A program made the position numbers and the translations under genes. The notes under the pieces were generated by a model, which searched no databases, was not told the origin of the DNA, and saw only the letters and a list, made by a program, of their open reading frames with translations. A stretch of 64,000 bases of DNA, taken from assembly GCF_014839805.1 (NCBI RefSeq), contig NC_051138.1:9608983-9672982 (forward strand), read 5' to 3'. The stretch comes from Manduca sexta (taxonomy: Eukaryota > Arthropoda > Insecta > Lepidoptera > Sphingidae). Below are positions 11,801 to 22,480 of the stretch, one piece after another. Position 1 is the stretch's first letter. Each line of letters opens with the position of its first letter.

Positions 11801-14800
11801 CGCATATAATTTTTACTATTAGTTATATTATTTTATTTATTTGAAGCCTGCAATAGGTCGGTTTTCCATTTCGTATGCAACGATATTTTATTGCAAATAA
11901 GTTATAGTACCTAAATTAACGAGAATTAATTTTATTGCATGCATGCATAACCATGATATAAATTCTATTTATATAACGATGAAATTTTATTACCTGTATT
12001 AACAAGATTATGTGCAATATGCATATTAAAGTAAACTTAACTTTCACGCCTTTATAATCGAAATAGTAGGCAAAAGTGCTAGTCATGCATCCATAGTTTT
12101 ATTTTACCCCATCATAAGAAGCCATTCATCATATCGGCCAACGAATTCCAATATGAACATAAATGTGTGTTTCAAATCAGAAAATAAGTATGTATTTTCG
12201 GTTTTACTAACTAATTCTGAGAACCAAATCCAGGACCTCGCCAATCTTTCAGGCTAAGGTCCATTGTAATATACCAATGAGATGGTAACTCTACTCAAAT
12301 AACATCTCAATTGATACGACACAATCTCATTGTGATGACAAATTTCTAGAATGTACATCTTGTATAATAATAATAAATCCGTTAACGTAGATATGTAATT
12401 TGTTTACCAGGTAGAAGGTATCGGATGGGTGTTCCAAACTCTTCCCGTATATCGCCAGAAGCCTTTGTACGTGGAACGGAGCCCAGCATATGAAAAATGA
12501 CAGAGCCACGGCAACTGGAGAGGAAAAAAGATTTGTTATAATTTCCTGGAATATTTCGCTACAATTCATTTCTTACATATCTTATTGTAAACATATTTAT
12601 ATATAAAGGGCTGGTAAACGGGTAAGTGAATTGTATGATGGTAAGTCACCAATGACAACGAGCAATAAATAATCACAATATAAAATATTTTTTCAAAGTA
12701 TGTCAACTCTTATAAAAATCTGGCAATGAACAGTCCAAAAAAACCGTTATTGTACTTATATCTTCGGCCGAAAGCCAGCGCATCCATTATGAGAAAACTG
12801 ACTACAGCGGGCCCGTATCAATTAGGTTATTATTCCATGTTAAAAAAAAATGGACGCATCAATTTTCTGTTACATTTTTAATAACTTTAATAGGTTAGTT
12901 AATCAACATTAATACATTTATAACGTAATTAAAGCCCTATACATTAAGACAGGTAAGAAAAAACGTGTTATATGTACATGTTATTATTGTATTGAGTACC
13001 TGCATTTCATTTTTTTTTTTTGCGCGCCTGTATGCGGGCGTCCATTAATTACGTGAGATGTTTAAGGGTGGGAGAGGGTCGAGTCAAATCTTATCTAATC
13101 TTACGTTGGAGATGAGATGAGTCTCGACATCAGTGGCGAAGCGTCCATACAAGCCGATTCCCATCGGCTTCCCTTTTAGGTTTTCGGTAATACTAAACAA
13201 AATATTTAATAGGCAAATATAAATTTACAACATACCAGACAGTGGACAATAATTATAATAGCTTAACTTATTAATTAATGATCACTTAATAATGACATTT
13301 ATCGGCGAATAGCCCATTGTTTGTTAATTTAATCGATATCGATTACCTATTTTAAATAACGATAGATGGCGCACTTTGTATTTAGTTCCCCAGAAATTCC
13401 GTTACCAAAGTGAAATTGTGACGCCACTGGCGCAAGGTAACCCGCTGTCAAGCGGCTTAATGTCGTAGTATGTTTTTAATATAGATGGCAGCACTTTGTA
13501 TGACTTTCTATGCCAGTGTTTGTCGGAATCGCGCGGAAGATATGGGCAAAGGTAACCCGAGCATTTTCGGCTTCACGTTAACCGACTTTGTATAGTTGTC
13601 ACTTTTACGTCCATTAAACGTCATAATTTATTATGCTACTAAGTTGCGGTGTTTGTAAATTGTCATATTCATTTTATTTTTGATAGTTTTGTGATATTAA
13701 GTAACCAGCGCTTTGTTTATTTAGAAACTACAAGTAAATATGTATTATAATAGAATTAACTACCTGTGATCAGTTTAATGTCTACCTTTACGTAAGTATA
13801 TTATTAGTCTGTAATTTCACATATTAGTATTTAGATGGTTAAATATTAAAAGTAGATCTGAAAGTTTTTGATTTTAGACACAAAATATGTGTTAGAAGAA
13901 AATAAGTACTTACTTATTATATTTTACTGAATTTAAAACGATACAAGCAAAAGTTAACGAATAACCTTTCTTTATTATTTTAATTGATAATTATATACGT
14001 TTATCATGAAAGTATATTTAAACTGTTGGTCTGTTTGACGATCGTGATACCTATTTCTATATGGGGTAATTACATTTAAAGTTTTATTTTGAAAAAAAAA
14101 AAGAACAGATATTTATTTGGAGGTAGTGTGTTTATAATTTTAATACTTACTTTTGTTGCTTTTATAACAAATTAATAGGTAAGTACTTATGTTTGTGATT
14201 AATGGAAGGAGAATTATCTACATTTATTGTTAGATTTTATAAATGTTTCAATTCTTTTCGCATAATAGGTAATTTAGTAGGTATGTCAACGTTAGACGAT
14301 TTCGAAGCAAGATTAATGCGTTGTCTTAGTTTTTGTTTTCCCATAAATTGCTCCCGATATCTTAACTGACGCCAAATATTTCACACCGGGTTACCTTTAG
14401 AAAAATTTCACCCTTCGCCACTGCTCGACATATTATATCACGCAATTATTTTTCTGATTGAAACAGAAAATTTCAAAAAACACCTCACATAATTTATGGA
14501 TGCCCCCTATTTATTTAATACTGAAAATGTGCTGGAAGAGGCATATTTATTATTAATATACCTGACTATAATTTATTATATTATCATGATGACTTTCTGC
14601 AATTTTAATTCGTATAATCAAGACTTTCAAAATTATGTATAGCTGCAATTATAAAGGTTTTGTACAAGGAATATTGTATAATATTAAGTAGAAAAAACAT
14701 TGTTTTGGACAAAAAATTAGTATTCTAGTACAATACAGAAGATATCGCGGCCATCTCTGATGGAGTGCCATGACATGGAGATTAATTTTCTTTTCTGGTA

Positions 14801-17800
14801 GTAAAATATAATTTTGAGTCTCAGTACTATGTTTGAACACATAATTAGCAACTCTATAGTTATAGTAATTTGACGAGAAACGAAAACCCTGTATCATGTA
14901 CTTATCTGGTTTAAAACATTAATTAGAAATGTAACTGATATTTCAAATTGAATGCTAAATGCCTTATGTGTCTGTAATATATATGTATAAAAAAAACTTT
15001 CAAACAGTACATCATCATGTTAAAACCCTTTTCTTGATATTGCTGTTCCCACAGGCACATAGTGGATTTTTTAAACAATTGTAAGCCGCAATGTGCTCCT
15101 ACAAACCAAAGACTAGTAGGGAACTTGGGCTGGCTTTTATTTATTAATTTACTGAAGAACAAAGGTATCTGATTTAAAGTCATTTTATAAATCTCTTTTT
15201 CTCACACAAACTTTCCGCCTAATATAATATCTATGAAAATAGTGAAGAGTGTTACTCATTTTTCAACCCGATACCAGGACATAACTGCATTTTTGTACTT
15301 GTAATTTGTTCTGTATAGTTGCCACCAGTGGAACATTTGTGGAACATATTGTTAAAATGCGAAGCATAAAGTGTTGGTAATGGCATCGTATTTTGTTTTT
15401 CTTTATCAAGCATACTTTAGCAAATGACAATCAAACATTGTTTTCGTACATTTGTTCATGTATTTATCTAGCTTAACTAACAATTTTAATGACTAATGTT
15501 TCATTTTTATTTTGCTACGACTCCAAATTGGTATCCAGTATATAGGTAATGTTAAATTATTTTTTGGTTTTTAGTATTTTGTGTTAGTAATAATCATGAG
15601 ATCAAATGGCAAACGCCGTTTCAAACATAAAAAGACTACTAAATCAGTTGAGGACTCTTCGAGTAACTCCATACGTTAAAGGAGTTGAACAAAAAAAGAT
15701 TTTTGAAAATCGGTCCACAAATAACGGAGTAATCGCGTAACAAACACAAAAAAAACATAGTCGAATTGAGCACCTCCACCTTTTTTGAAGTTAATAAGGA
15801 AGTAATGTATACCTATATAGGATAGGAATAGAACTAAGCACAATGAAATGAGACTTAATTTCAATATAATAATGGCGGTAATAATATTCCATTTTCCTTT
15901 TCAAAAATCCGTCGATAACAAGTAGAGGGTCGAATGTTCTGTCAGTGTTCTAAATTATCAATGACCTTTAATGTTAATTATCTGTTTTTTGAATATTAAG
16001 TATTATATGAAAATGTACACTTATTTTTAAGTGAACCTCCGCATGATTTTTTTTTAAAGAATAAAAAATATATGTATATTGCTTGTTCAAAACGCAGCGA
16101 CCGTGAATTATAAGTTTACATTTCATTCGTATTTTAATGACTTGTGGGCCAGTACTTCAACGCATTTAAATCACAAAATAATTTATAGTATTATGTGTGT
16201 ACTCGAAAGATCTGGTCCATCTAATTTATTAGAAACATATGGTTTGAAACATTAATTTAGCATATAATATGTAGCTGTTATATCTATAATACTATGATAT
16301 GACATTCATTGAACATAAAAATTTTATGTGCCTATATATTAATTCATTTTCTACTCGTACCTTATCAAATAATTTTGATAAAAGAACTTGATCAAAGTGG
16401 TATGATATATGATTGGAATGGTTTATAATATATATATTTATGTAGCTCATTTTTATCCAGGACCTTATCTATTCTTTTTTTGTTTTGCGTCCTTTTAGCG
16501 CTCTCTTATCGCACTCTTAATAAAATAATGACCCATTCCAAAATTGCCAATTTGTGGGAATCATGAAATAACCAATTTCTGATTGCGACCTATTAGTTTT
16601 TTCCCTTTTTTTTCACTCTATATGTTTCATTTTTTACCTATCTTTAATGAGCTCAATTTTATAGCAACTTCAAAAAAAGGTAGCACACAAAAATTAGTTT
16701 TCCGACGACTGCCACAAATTAACAATTTTGAAATAGGTCATTATTTAATTAAGAGTGCGTTATAGCAAACACCCAAACATGGATCCATTTCCACAATTTC
16801 GCATGTGTAGTGAGATAAGATAATGAGTCAAATTGCTTGTTGTTCCTTACAATTTAACTTGGTAAAAAACTTTATTTAACCGCTATTAAACGCAACACGT
16901 AGGTAGCGCTAGCGCTCGATTACTGTTGCACCAGATACACGATACAAAATAGAGATAAAATCATTGTTTAATTTTCATATTTTTGCCGTAAATATGTTCC
17001 CTACTAAATTATTAAAACCATCAAAAGTTTGATCATAGATACCACAACTAGTTCAGCAATATATTATTATTGATTACCATTAGGTTATTCTATAATTACC
17101 CATAATTTTTTATGAATGCAATTTGCTGAATAATTTTGAACAAGCATTTTTATTTTTAAACGACTAAATCTAAAAGCCTGAATATTTGTTTTATAAATAT
17201 AAATATAAATATAAAACAAATATTCAGTAAAGAAAAATGTTTATTTACCTAACATTCTGATAACCCTGCGCTGCGATGCGCCGTTTCTGTACTGCGTCTG
17301 TCCGTACGGCCTCTCATTGCTGTCCACTGATAGCTTCTTCACAGGATGCAGTACCCGCGACGTGCGTAACTTTACACCAATCAAAGCGTACAATACAGTT
17401 ATCACTGACATAGGCACCACGAAAAACACAAAGCTCGATATAACGAATACTTGATGAACGCCCGGGCCCTTCACAGTACACTCGACGATAGTTTGTCCAT
17501 TCTCCACATACGATACTAGACCGAACTGCATGGCTTGCGGCACCGCCGTACATAACGCGAACACCCATATCGCTACAATAAATCGCACGGCTCTTGAGAG
17601 CTTTGACATTGTGTGCGACATGAAAGGTCTACAAATCGCGATGTATCGTTCAACAGTAAACGCGGTAATAGTCAACACTGTAGCATTCGCTGATGTCTCT
17701 GAAGCTAAACCTATCGTTATACATTCTGCTTCTCCTAGAGGATACGTAAAGGGATACCATAGACGATGGAGCTCAAGAGGTAATCCGCACACGAGGAGAA

Positions 17801-18062
17801 TAAGATCTGATATGGCAAGACTAAATAGATAAAAGTTTGTAGCGGTATGCATAGAACGATTCCGCGCAATGACTATGCATGTGCTAGTGTTTCCTAAGAT
17901 GCCGGCGACGAAGATGACAGCGTATGTGATGCTGAGAGGCACCAGAAGGTCGAGCGTATAGGGCTCCGAGTACGCCGCCGATTGGCTCGTCACGTTCGTC
18001 ATGTTCACGAATGTTTCAACAAACTCCATCTCCATGTCTTGTGGTTCCGATAACGTCATCAT
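2706..18062 (-). CDS. Pyrokinin/PBAN-type neuropeptide receptor (class-A GPCR), 4 coding exons
   Basis: Plasma-membrane G-protein-coupled receptor for FXPRL-amide neuropeptides (pyrokinin, diapause hormone, PBAN), a family that usually couples to Gq and calcium release. Exons on the minus strand: 17249-18062, 12408-12514, 9899-10006, 2706-2834. Phases 1, 0 and 0 join without a break to give 385 aa, a normal length. The ATG at 18060-18062 was chosen because a splice acceptor (tttcgcag) lies directly before it, so a non-coding first exon lies upstream. Visible features: N-glycosylation sites at N20 and N23; TM1 at about 39-65; D86 in TM2; C114 with an ECL2 cysteine; ERY at 138-140; a PK1-receptor-like 'HTMSKLSRAVRF' loop; TM6 'FFICWAPFHVQR'; TM7 'INPFLYNIM'. 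Similarity is closer to insect PK1 receptor/DH receptor/PBAN receptor than to CAPA receptor. Which lepidopteran paralogue it is cannot be decided here. The first three exons are certain; the tail exon is probable. Confidence 0.9.
3878..4035 (+). mobile_element. Internally deleted hAT-like copy
   Basis: The start 'CAGTGGCGCAGCGTCCATAC' and following 'ccagcttcccttttat' match the left end of the complete hAT element at 13131. A 'ggttacctttt' stretch near 4005 matches that element's right end. The final inverted repeat has eroded, so the right boundary is approximate. Confidence 0.6.
6190..6841 (+). repeat. LINE-like 3' end with (AAT)n tail
   Basis: A GC-richer block opening after 'aataataataagcccgcagg' and ending in an (ATA)n tail (about 6822-6841). 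No reverse-transcriptase domain is visible. Composition and the simple tail suggest the 3' UTR of a non-LTR retrotransposon, 5'-truncated. The clade is not recognised. Confidence 0.55.
6842..7150 (+). repeat. Interspersed repeat family A (lepidopteran SINE/LINE-derived)
   Basis: Contains 'ttggtagacttcacacac', 'cctcaggcatgaaggtttcc' and 'gatgttttctttcaccg'. The same family occurs at 27355-27620 (plus) and, on the minus strand, at 25190-25330 and 34800-35015. It is a widespread lepidopteran repeat as far as I recall. No coding capacity. Confidence 0.75.
7855..7980 (+). repeat. Helitron-like repeat family B fragment
   Basis: 'aaaacaaagtccaccaccgc' through 'gagaccctgggaaggatg' matches, in the opposite orientation, the element at 52779-55333. 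It is a fragment only. Confidence 0.6.
8757..8796. repeat. Hairpin, 18-bp arms
   Basis: Arms 8757-8774 and 8779-8796 (outer TTTATATTAAG, inner AGGC) with a 4-nt loop and a single mismatch. See the finding on recurrent palindromes. Confidence 0.8.
9899..10006 (-). CDS. Receptor exon 3: TM7 and start of helix 8
   Basis: A 108-bp, phase-0 exon of 36 codons with acceptor 'ttatttcgcag' and donor AAG|GTAAG. It carries the NPxxY motif as NPFLY, followed by 'NIMSNKFRNAFK', the conserved TM7/helix-8 region of pyrokinin receptors. Confidence 0.94.
10434..11250 (-). mobile_element. 5'-truncated Jockey/CR1-like LINE fragment
   Basis: The minus strand encodes the C-terminal end of a non-LTR reverse-transcriptase protein: 'LVRSHLEFGSVVWNALYSKH' (frame of 10940-11161), then 'MAHFEMDSLYIRRKLLDLSF' (frame of 10687-11133), with a frameshift near 11050. 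The protein ends at TAA 10687. The element closes in an (AAAT)n tail, seen as (TTTA)n at 10434-10456. The 5' limit is approximate. It is dead by truncation and frameshift. It sits in receptor intron 2, in the same orientation as the gene. Confidence 0.85.
11251..12407. other. Receptor intron 2 remainder
   Basis: AT-rich DNA between the LINE fragment and the TM6 exon. The plus-strand ORF 11106-11465 overlaps the LINE antisense and has no protein-like signature. Nothing else is recognised. Confidence 0.6.
12408..12514 (-). CDS. Receptor exon 2: TM6 and ECL3
   Basis: A 107-bp exon with acceptor 'tttcctctccag' and donor CTACCTG|GTAAAC. It completes the codon opened by exon 1 and encodes the TM6 signature CWAPFH followed by 'VQRLLAIYG'. 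Adding it keeps the frame and restores the expected 'RVIRMLVAVALSFF' junction of pyrokinin receptors. Confidence 0.93.
12515..13130. other. Receptor intron 1, left part
   Basis: AT-rich, non-coding as far as I can see. It ends at the target-site duplication of the hAT element (CTCGACAT at 13123-13130). Confidence 0.6.
13131..14423. mobile_element. Non-autonomous hAT transposon with 8-bp TSD
   Basis: A 1293-bp element with inverted ends CAGTGGCGAAG, flanked by a perfect 8-bp duplication CTCGACAT (13123-13130 and 14424-14431), diagnostic of the hAT superfamily. No transposase is encoded; the interior is AT-rich with short GC-richer segments near 13430-13600. Perfect TSDs suggest a fairly recent insertion. 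A deletion derivative is at 3878-4035. Confidence 0.9.
14432..16505. other. Receptor intron 1, middle part
   Basis: AT-rich sequence. Minus-strand frames at 14649-14897 and 14923-15183 are open, but I recognise no family and splice or codon signals are weak. They could be remnants of a repeat. Confidence 0.5.
16510..16759. mobile_element. MITE with long inverted repeats, TSD TTAT
   Basis: A 250-bp foldback element. Its ends, CGCACTCTTAATAAAATAAT and the diverged inverted copy, pair over about 48 nt with a few mismatches. It is flanked by TTAT (16506-16509 and 16760-16763). No coding capacity. The superfamily is unsure; the duplication could be read as TTA (Harbinger-like) or TA. Confidence 0.82.
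16764..17248. other. Receptor intron 1, right part
   Basis: AT-rich intronic DNA up to the donor of the first coding exon. Apart from the palindrome at 17178-17227 nothing is recognised. Confidence 0.6.
17178..17227. repeat. Perfect palindrome, 18-bp arms
   Basis: CTGAATATTTGTTTTATA at 17178-17195 and its exact inverse at 17210-17227, separated by 14 nt. It is in receptor intron 1, 21 bp from the exon's donor site. Confidence 0.85.
17249..18062 (-). CDS. Receptor exon 1 of coding part: N-terminus to ICL3
   Basis: Encodes residues 1-271 plus one base. It covers the extracellular N-terminus, TM1-TM5 and most of the third intracellular loop. The 3' boundary is a donor at TTAG|GTAAAT. The upstream ATG at 18080 is in frame, but the 'tttgctttcgcag' between the two ATGs looks like an acceptor, so the shorter start is preferred. 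Confidence 0.95.
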
Positions 18063-18709
18063 CTGCGAAAGCAAAAACATAGCTATATTAGACGGAAAAA
18101 TAATGTAACTAAAAACTGAGGAACAGTAAAAAATTTGTAGATATCTGAATAGAAAATAAAAATAATATGCTTACATATTATAATTTAATGACCGATTGAA
18201 TCAAAATAGTATCAATAATTATGTAATAGCCACTACATTGGAAACTGGTTTTGAAAAATCAATACTAGTTTCTTGGCTGTTCCCTCTAATATAAAATAAA
18301 CATTGACCCCCAAATAATGTGATCTTATAGGTGTGTTAATTATTTAAATAGATTATATTTTATTATTATAGTACAAATCAATTTAAAATCATTATTACTA
18401 TGTGCGAGAAAAGCAGGTCGCAGAAATTTTTCTTTCTTATACATAATATTTAAAATCACCTATTGTTTTGAAATCGAATGATCAAACACATATTAGTATT
18501 GTAGGGAACAATGGTTCAACCCGCGCCTTTAGCGCTCTACTTTTAAATATTATTTTTGTTTGTAGTACTACTCCTCTCAGCATGTTAAGACTTCAGGACA
18601 CACGACAGCATTGCTGGGTATAGTTATACGCTTTGTCTTGCTGCCTCTGCTAAGTATTTAGTCAAAAAGCTGACAGGGTAGTACAGCAACGCAACCCCTT
18701 CAGGATGAT
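18063..18709. other. Upstream flank of the receptor coding region
   Basis: AT-rich with no coding exon. It begins as the intron separating the coding region from an unseen 5' UTR exon. Confidence 0.5.
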
Positions 18710-19235
18710 ACACACAGCTTTTTTTTGTTTTCGCGGACGAAGTGCCTGATGACTATCGCCCAGCCTTCGGGGGGAGGGGGTGAGGGCGACTGAACGGTTA
18801 TGTTGGGGTTACCGTGCCTTACGACCCGGCGTTGAGCCGCCCGGATTTAATATTGACCTTCGGGCGACCGCCCCTATATACAACGCACGGCATACCAAGT
18901 AAAACTACGCGGTGGCCCTTTCGGCGCATTAGGGACGACTGCGGGCTTCCTCTGACAGAAATATCTTCGTCCGTAGCTGTCCCTGTACGTTGCCGCCTGT
19001 TGCGGCCCATCTCCTATTGGGGGCAACCGAAGGACGCTCTCGGCGTCAACGGCAGCATGAGCCGTCCATCCCAAGGGTCATCACAATGTACGAGATGTGC
19101 ACAAGCCAGTTCCCCCAGCCGCCCGCCGACGCCCCCCGATGGCCCCTATTAGGCGCCTTTTATGACAGGTAGGGGATACCGTGATGGAATTCTCCAAACG
19201 CCCCCATTCCACAGGACGGATGTCACATACAGCTG
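18710..19235 (-). repeat. LINE 3' end, family C (minus strand)
   Basis: A poly(T) run at 18720-18726 followed by GC-rich sequence ('tatcgcccagccttcg', 'gttgagccgcccggattt', 'cgcggtggccctttcggcgc'). The same sequence is at 63611-64000, so this is a dispersed family inserted in minus orientation. 'acacacagct' before the T run and 'acatacagct' near 19226 may be a diverged target duplication. Several ORFs overlap it in different frames, but none has a protein signature. Confidence 0.7.
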
Positions 19236-20040
19236 GCGCAATGAAGCTTGTCCGCTCTATGTGACATATTCTATAGGGTCGTTTTTACATTGCAATTCTA
19301 TATTTTTACTACGCAATGATAGTACGAATACGTATTCATCTTTAACTATGCTAGCATTAAGCCAAAACTCATTCATGAATAACAAGTAGTAACCCAATTA
19401 TTCCAAATACATTTTAAGTTACTTTAAATTACCATTACAAAACTACGTCCCTGGAATAATGACACTTGCTAATTAAATACCATCGCCGGAATAATTAATT
19501 TAACTTACATAAATAAAGAATATGATGATCTTAACATAAACGGGGAAACAATAATTATGTACAATCAAAATTTAAAGAAAGTCGTTTTTTGGAACTAAAT
19601 CTATAAGTTATGTATCCTAAGTGTACAAATAAAGTAACAAAATTCAAGCATAAATAATATTAAAGTTATAAGATTATTCTTTAAAAAATTGGTAAACCAA
19701 ACAGAAATACTTCCAAAAACGAAGCTCTAATTTGTTACATTTTTTCCAATGTAAAACAGTAACCCGAGCGAAAAATCCGCAATATTTGATAAAATAAATG
19801 CCACCACTCCTGAAATCTATATAAGAACAATCATTGGCTGAACATTAGACAGTTGCCACTTTTCTGAAAATTGTAATGACACCAAATACTTTAATATACT
19901 TACTGTCGTGTCATGTATCTTGTATAATTATATAATTAAATTGATTTACCAAGGAACTAATTAAATCCATATGCAAAAAAGTCAAATACGGTAATCAAAA
20001 CGTTAAAATATATGTTAAACAATCCATTTTGGTTGGACAT
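19236..20040. other. AT-rich intergenic DNA
   Basis: Nothing recognisable; no splice-bounded coding stretch was seen. Confidence 0.5.
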
Positions 20041-21530
20041 ATGAAATGAAATGAAATGAAATGATTTATTTGAATCTGTAAAATGTTATACATTACTTAG
20101 ATTCCGTCAATATTAACTCTACCACCAGATCGGAAAGCAGTTTTCACCAGAGAAGAACGGGCAAGAAACTCTGGTGTTGCTCTTTTCAATCAGTTTAGGG
20201 TAAAGACTACAGTACATGATAAAGTAAGAAGAAAAAAAACAAAAAAAGTTTAGAGCAGTTCATTTATAGGCTCGTGAAATAAGGAATAAATTAATTTAAA
20301 TTTTTATATGACTGCACAACCCTCTCAGGAATCATGAAATTTCTCTATTATCCTTATAATTATTTCCTCCCAGCACCTCTAGCAATTAGAAATTAGAAAT
20401 GTAAGCGAAATGGGCAGAACAGTCCACACAAGCAGCATCCGTTCACGAGACTGACGCATGTGCCAGCCATCGGCCTCCTCAACCATATTGTAGGGAAGTG
20501 GCCGACCAGTCACACGACGGCGCTGCAGGTACAGACAGTTAGAGAGTATTTCATACCCAAGCCGCTCACAGTTATATTACAAATAAAGAGAAAGAAAAAA
20601 AATATATATATCTCGATCAAGTGACATGATTCCAAAGACATCACACAAAAATGCCTAGTCCCAGGCATTTATATCCTCAAGGTATTCTGAGATCTTGTAA
20701 TAAGCTTTATTACACAACTTGCGCTTAATAGTGGCTTCGAATTTCGCAATATTTAAGGATTTGATCTCAGTGGGAACTTTGTTATAAAAATGTATACAGT
20801 AACCCTTAAAAGACTTGTTGATCTTTTGGAGCCTTGTTTTGTGATTAAGTAATTTATTTTTGTTTCTAGTATTTAAACTATGGATATCGCTAAATTTTGG
20901 AAAATTTTCTATATTTTTATAGACATACACTAAGTTAGCGAAAATGAATTGTGATGCTACTGTCATTATATTTGTTTCTTTAAATATTTCTCGTAGCGAA
21001 CATCTAGGGCTTAGCAAATATATAGATCTTATCGCTCTTTTTTGTAGAACAAATATAGTATTAATGTCAGCAGCACCACCCCACAGTAAAATTCCATAAC
21101 TCATCAAACTATGAAAGTAAGCAAAATAGACCAATCTAGCTGTCTCAATATCAGTTAATTGGCGTACCCTGCCCACTGCAAAAACTGCGGCGCTCAGCTT
21201 TTTAGCTAGGACAGATATATGAGGGCCCCACTGAAGTTTACAGTCCAGTGTGATACCCAAAAATTTGGTTGTATCCACAAGGCTCACCTCGTCACTATTT
21301 ATAAAAATGTTAGCGTTAACTTTTTTAACATTAGGTGTGACGAATTTTATGCATTTAGTTTTTTCGCTATTTAATAATAAATTGTTAACGCTAAACCAAT
21401 GCACTAATTTTGAGAGAGTGTTGTTTACATCGTCAAGAATTAATTCATGTCGTTTTATTTTAAATAATAAGAAAGTATCATCTGCAAACAACACTACACT
21501 ACACTTACTTACACTACATAACATAGAGAC
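20041..21530 (-). mobile_element. 5'-truncated LINE with reverse-transcriptase C-terminal half
   Basis: The minus-strand ORF 20655-21524 (289 aa) begins just before the reverse-transcriptase active site, seen as 'VVLFADDT', continues through 'NLLLNSEKTKCIKF' and 'FLGITLD', and runs to the natural C-terminus. The long 3' UTR (20041-20654) ends in an (ATGAA)n tail (20041-20063). The endonuclease and N-terminal reverse-transcriptase parts are missing: the element is 5'-truncated at about 21530, the usual fate of LINEs. The remaining ORF has no internal stop, so the insertion is young. The clade is Jockey/CR1-like by sequence feel. Confidence 0.88.
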
Positions 21531-22217
21531 ATCAGTCGTCAGTATGTCTGAGATCCTTGAACGTAACTTGATGGATTAGGTTCAAGGTCTCCGAATCTGA
21601 CAATCCTTTACAAAAAAACATTACCAGAATTGATTCTGTGCTCTATAAACCTGCTCGCGGTTCTACCTGCTTGAAAGTATTTTCCCAACAGACGATATAC
21701 AAACCGGTATTTATTTAGTAACGCCAACGTAACGTACAATTAACACACAAAACTGTACAGTAATAATGTTCATAATAGTCTTAAGCGAAATACCGTTACA
21801 ATATATGTAAGAGGTATAACAAGAGGCCAGAAGGTTATCCATCTGTATGCCAAATTCATCCAAATCCGTTTAGGAATTAATGCGTTACAATTTTTTTTTA
21901 ATGAATGATGAGTCCCGAAAATTTTGTACCTTTCTACAAAAAGGTTAACGTCCATGCACCGCCTAATAAGCCACTTTATATCAGTGTTCCTTGAATTGTT
22001 GTGCATGCGGCAATTGGATTTGGTTACTATGTTATAATGATTTCTTGCTACTATGTTATAATAGTATGCTATGTTAAGCTAACAAATAACAACGCTGATT
22101 ATTTAGTAATTCCCGTAACCGTTTAATAAGCATCGTGGTGTTCGTTTTTTAATATGGAGATATTAATAGTGAATTGTATTCGATTTTCCACAAAATTAAT
22201 GTTTTCTCTACAGGATA

Positions 22218-22219
<2 letters not shown>
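21531..22219. other. AT-rich intergenic DNA
   Basis: No gene or repeat recognised. The ORF 21770-22006 has no protein-like features. Confidence 0.5.

Positions 22220-22270
<51 letters not shown>
22220..22270. repeat. (TC)n microsatellite
   Basis: Uninterrupted TC dinucleotides, about 25 units. Confidence 0.98.
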
Positions 22271-22274
<4 letters not shown>

Positions 22275-22329
22275 ACAATATAACGCAAAAATGCTATTAT
22301 ACAAAACTAATAATCCGTTTTAGTTGAAG

Positions 22330-22480
22330 CTTTATAGACAGGGACGCCGCGCCGCGCCATTTCGTTTTGCCCCACCCTACATACAACAGCCGACATTATG
22401 ACCAAGTTCCGGTCCGTTAGAACAGTCCGAACTTATTCTGCGAACGTCTGATCTTTTCTTTTAAGTTTACCTGAGAGAAT
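22330..22480. promoter_or_regulatory. GC/CpG-rich patch, possible 5' exon or promoter
   Basis: A local GC-rich island ('gacgccgcgccgcgccattt') in AT-rich DNA, not matching any repeat seen elsewhere in the window. On the minus strand a TATAAAG (22329-22335) and a donor-like CTCAG|GTAAAC (about 22470) are present. It could be the missing non-coding first exon of the receptor. Weak evidence. Confidence 0.25.

Noticed and set aside
14923..15183. 86-codon minus-strand ORF, looked at as a possible exon
   Set aside because: No recognised family, no good splice signals and mixed low-complexity composition; kept only as unexplained.
17314..17832. ORFs overlapping the receptor exon on both strands
   Set aside because: They are antisense or out-of-frame shadows of the strongly conserved GPCR exon.
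18814..19389. Cluster of ORFs on both strands
   Set aside because: They overlap a LINE 3' end that recurs at 63611; no protein domain, and mutually incompatible frames.
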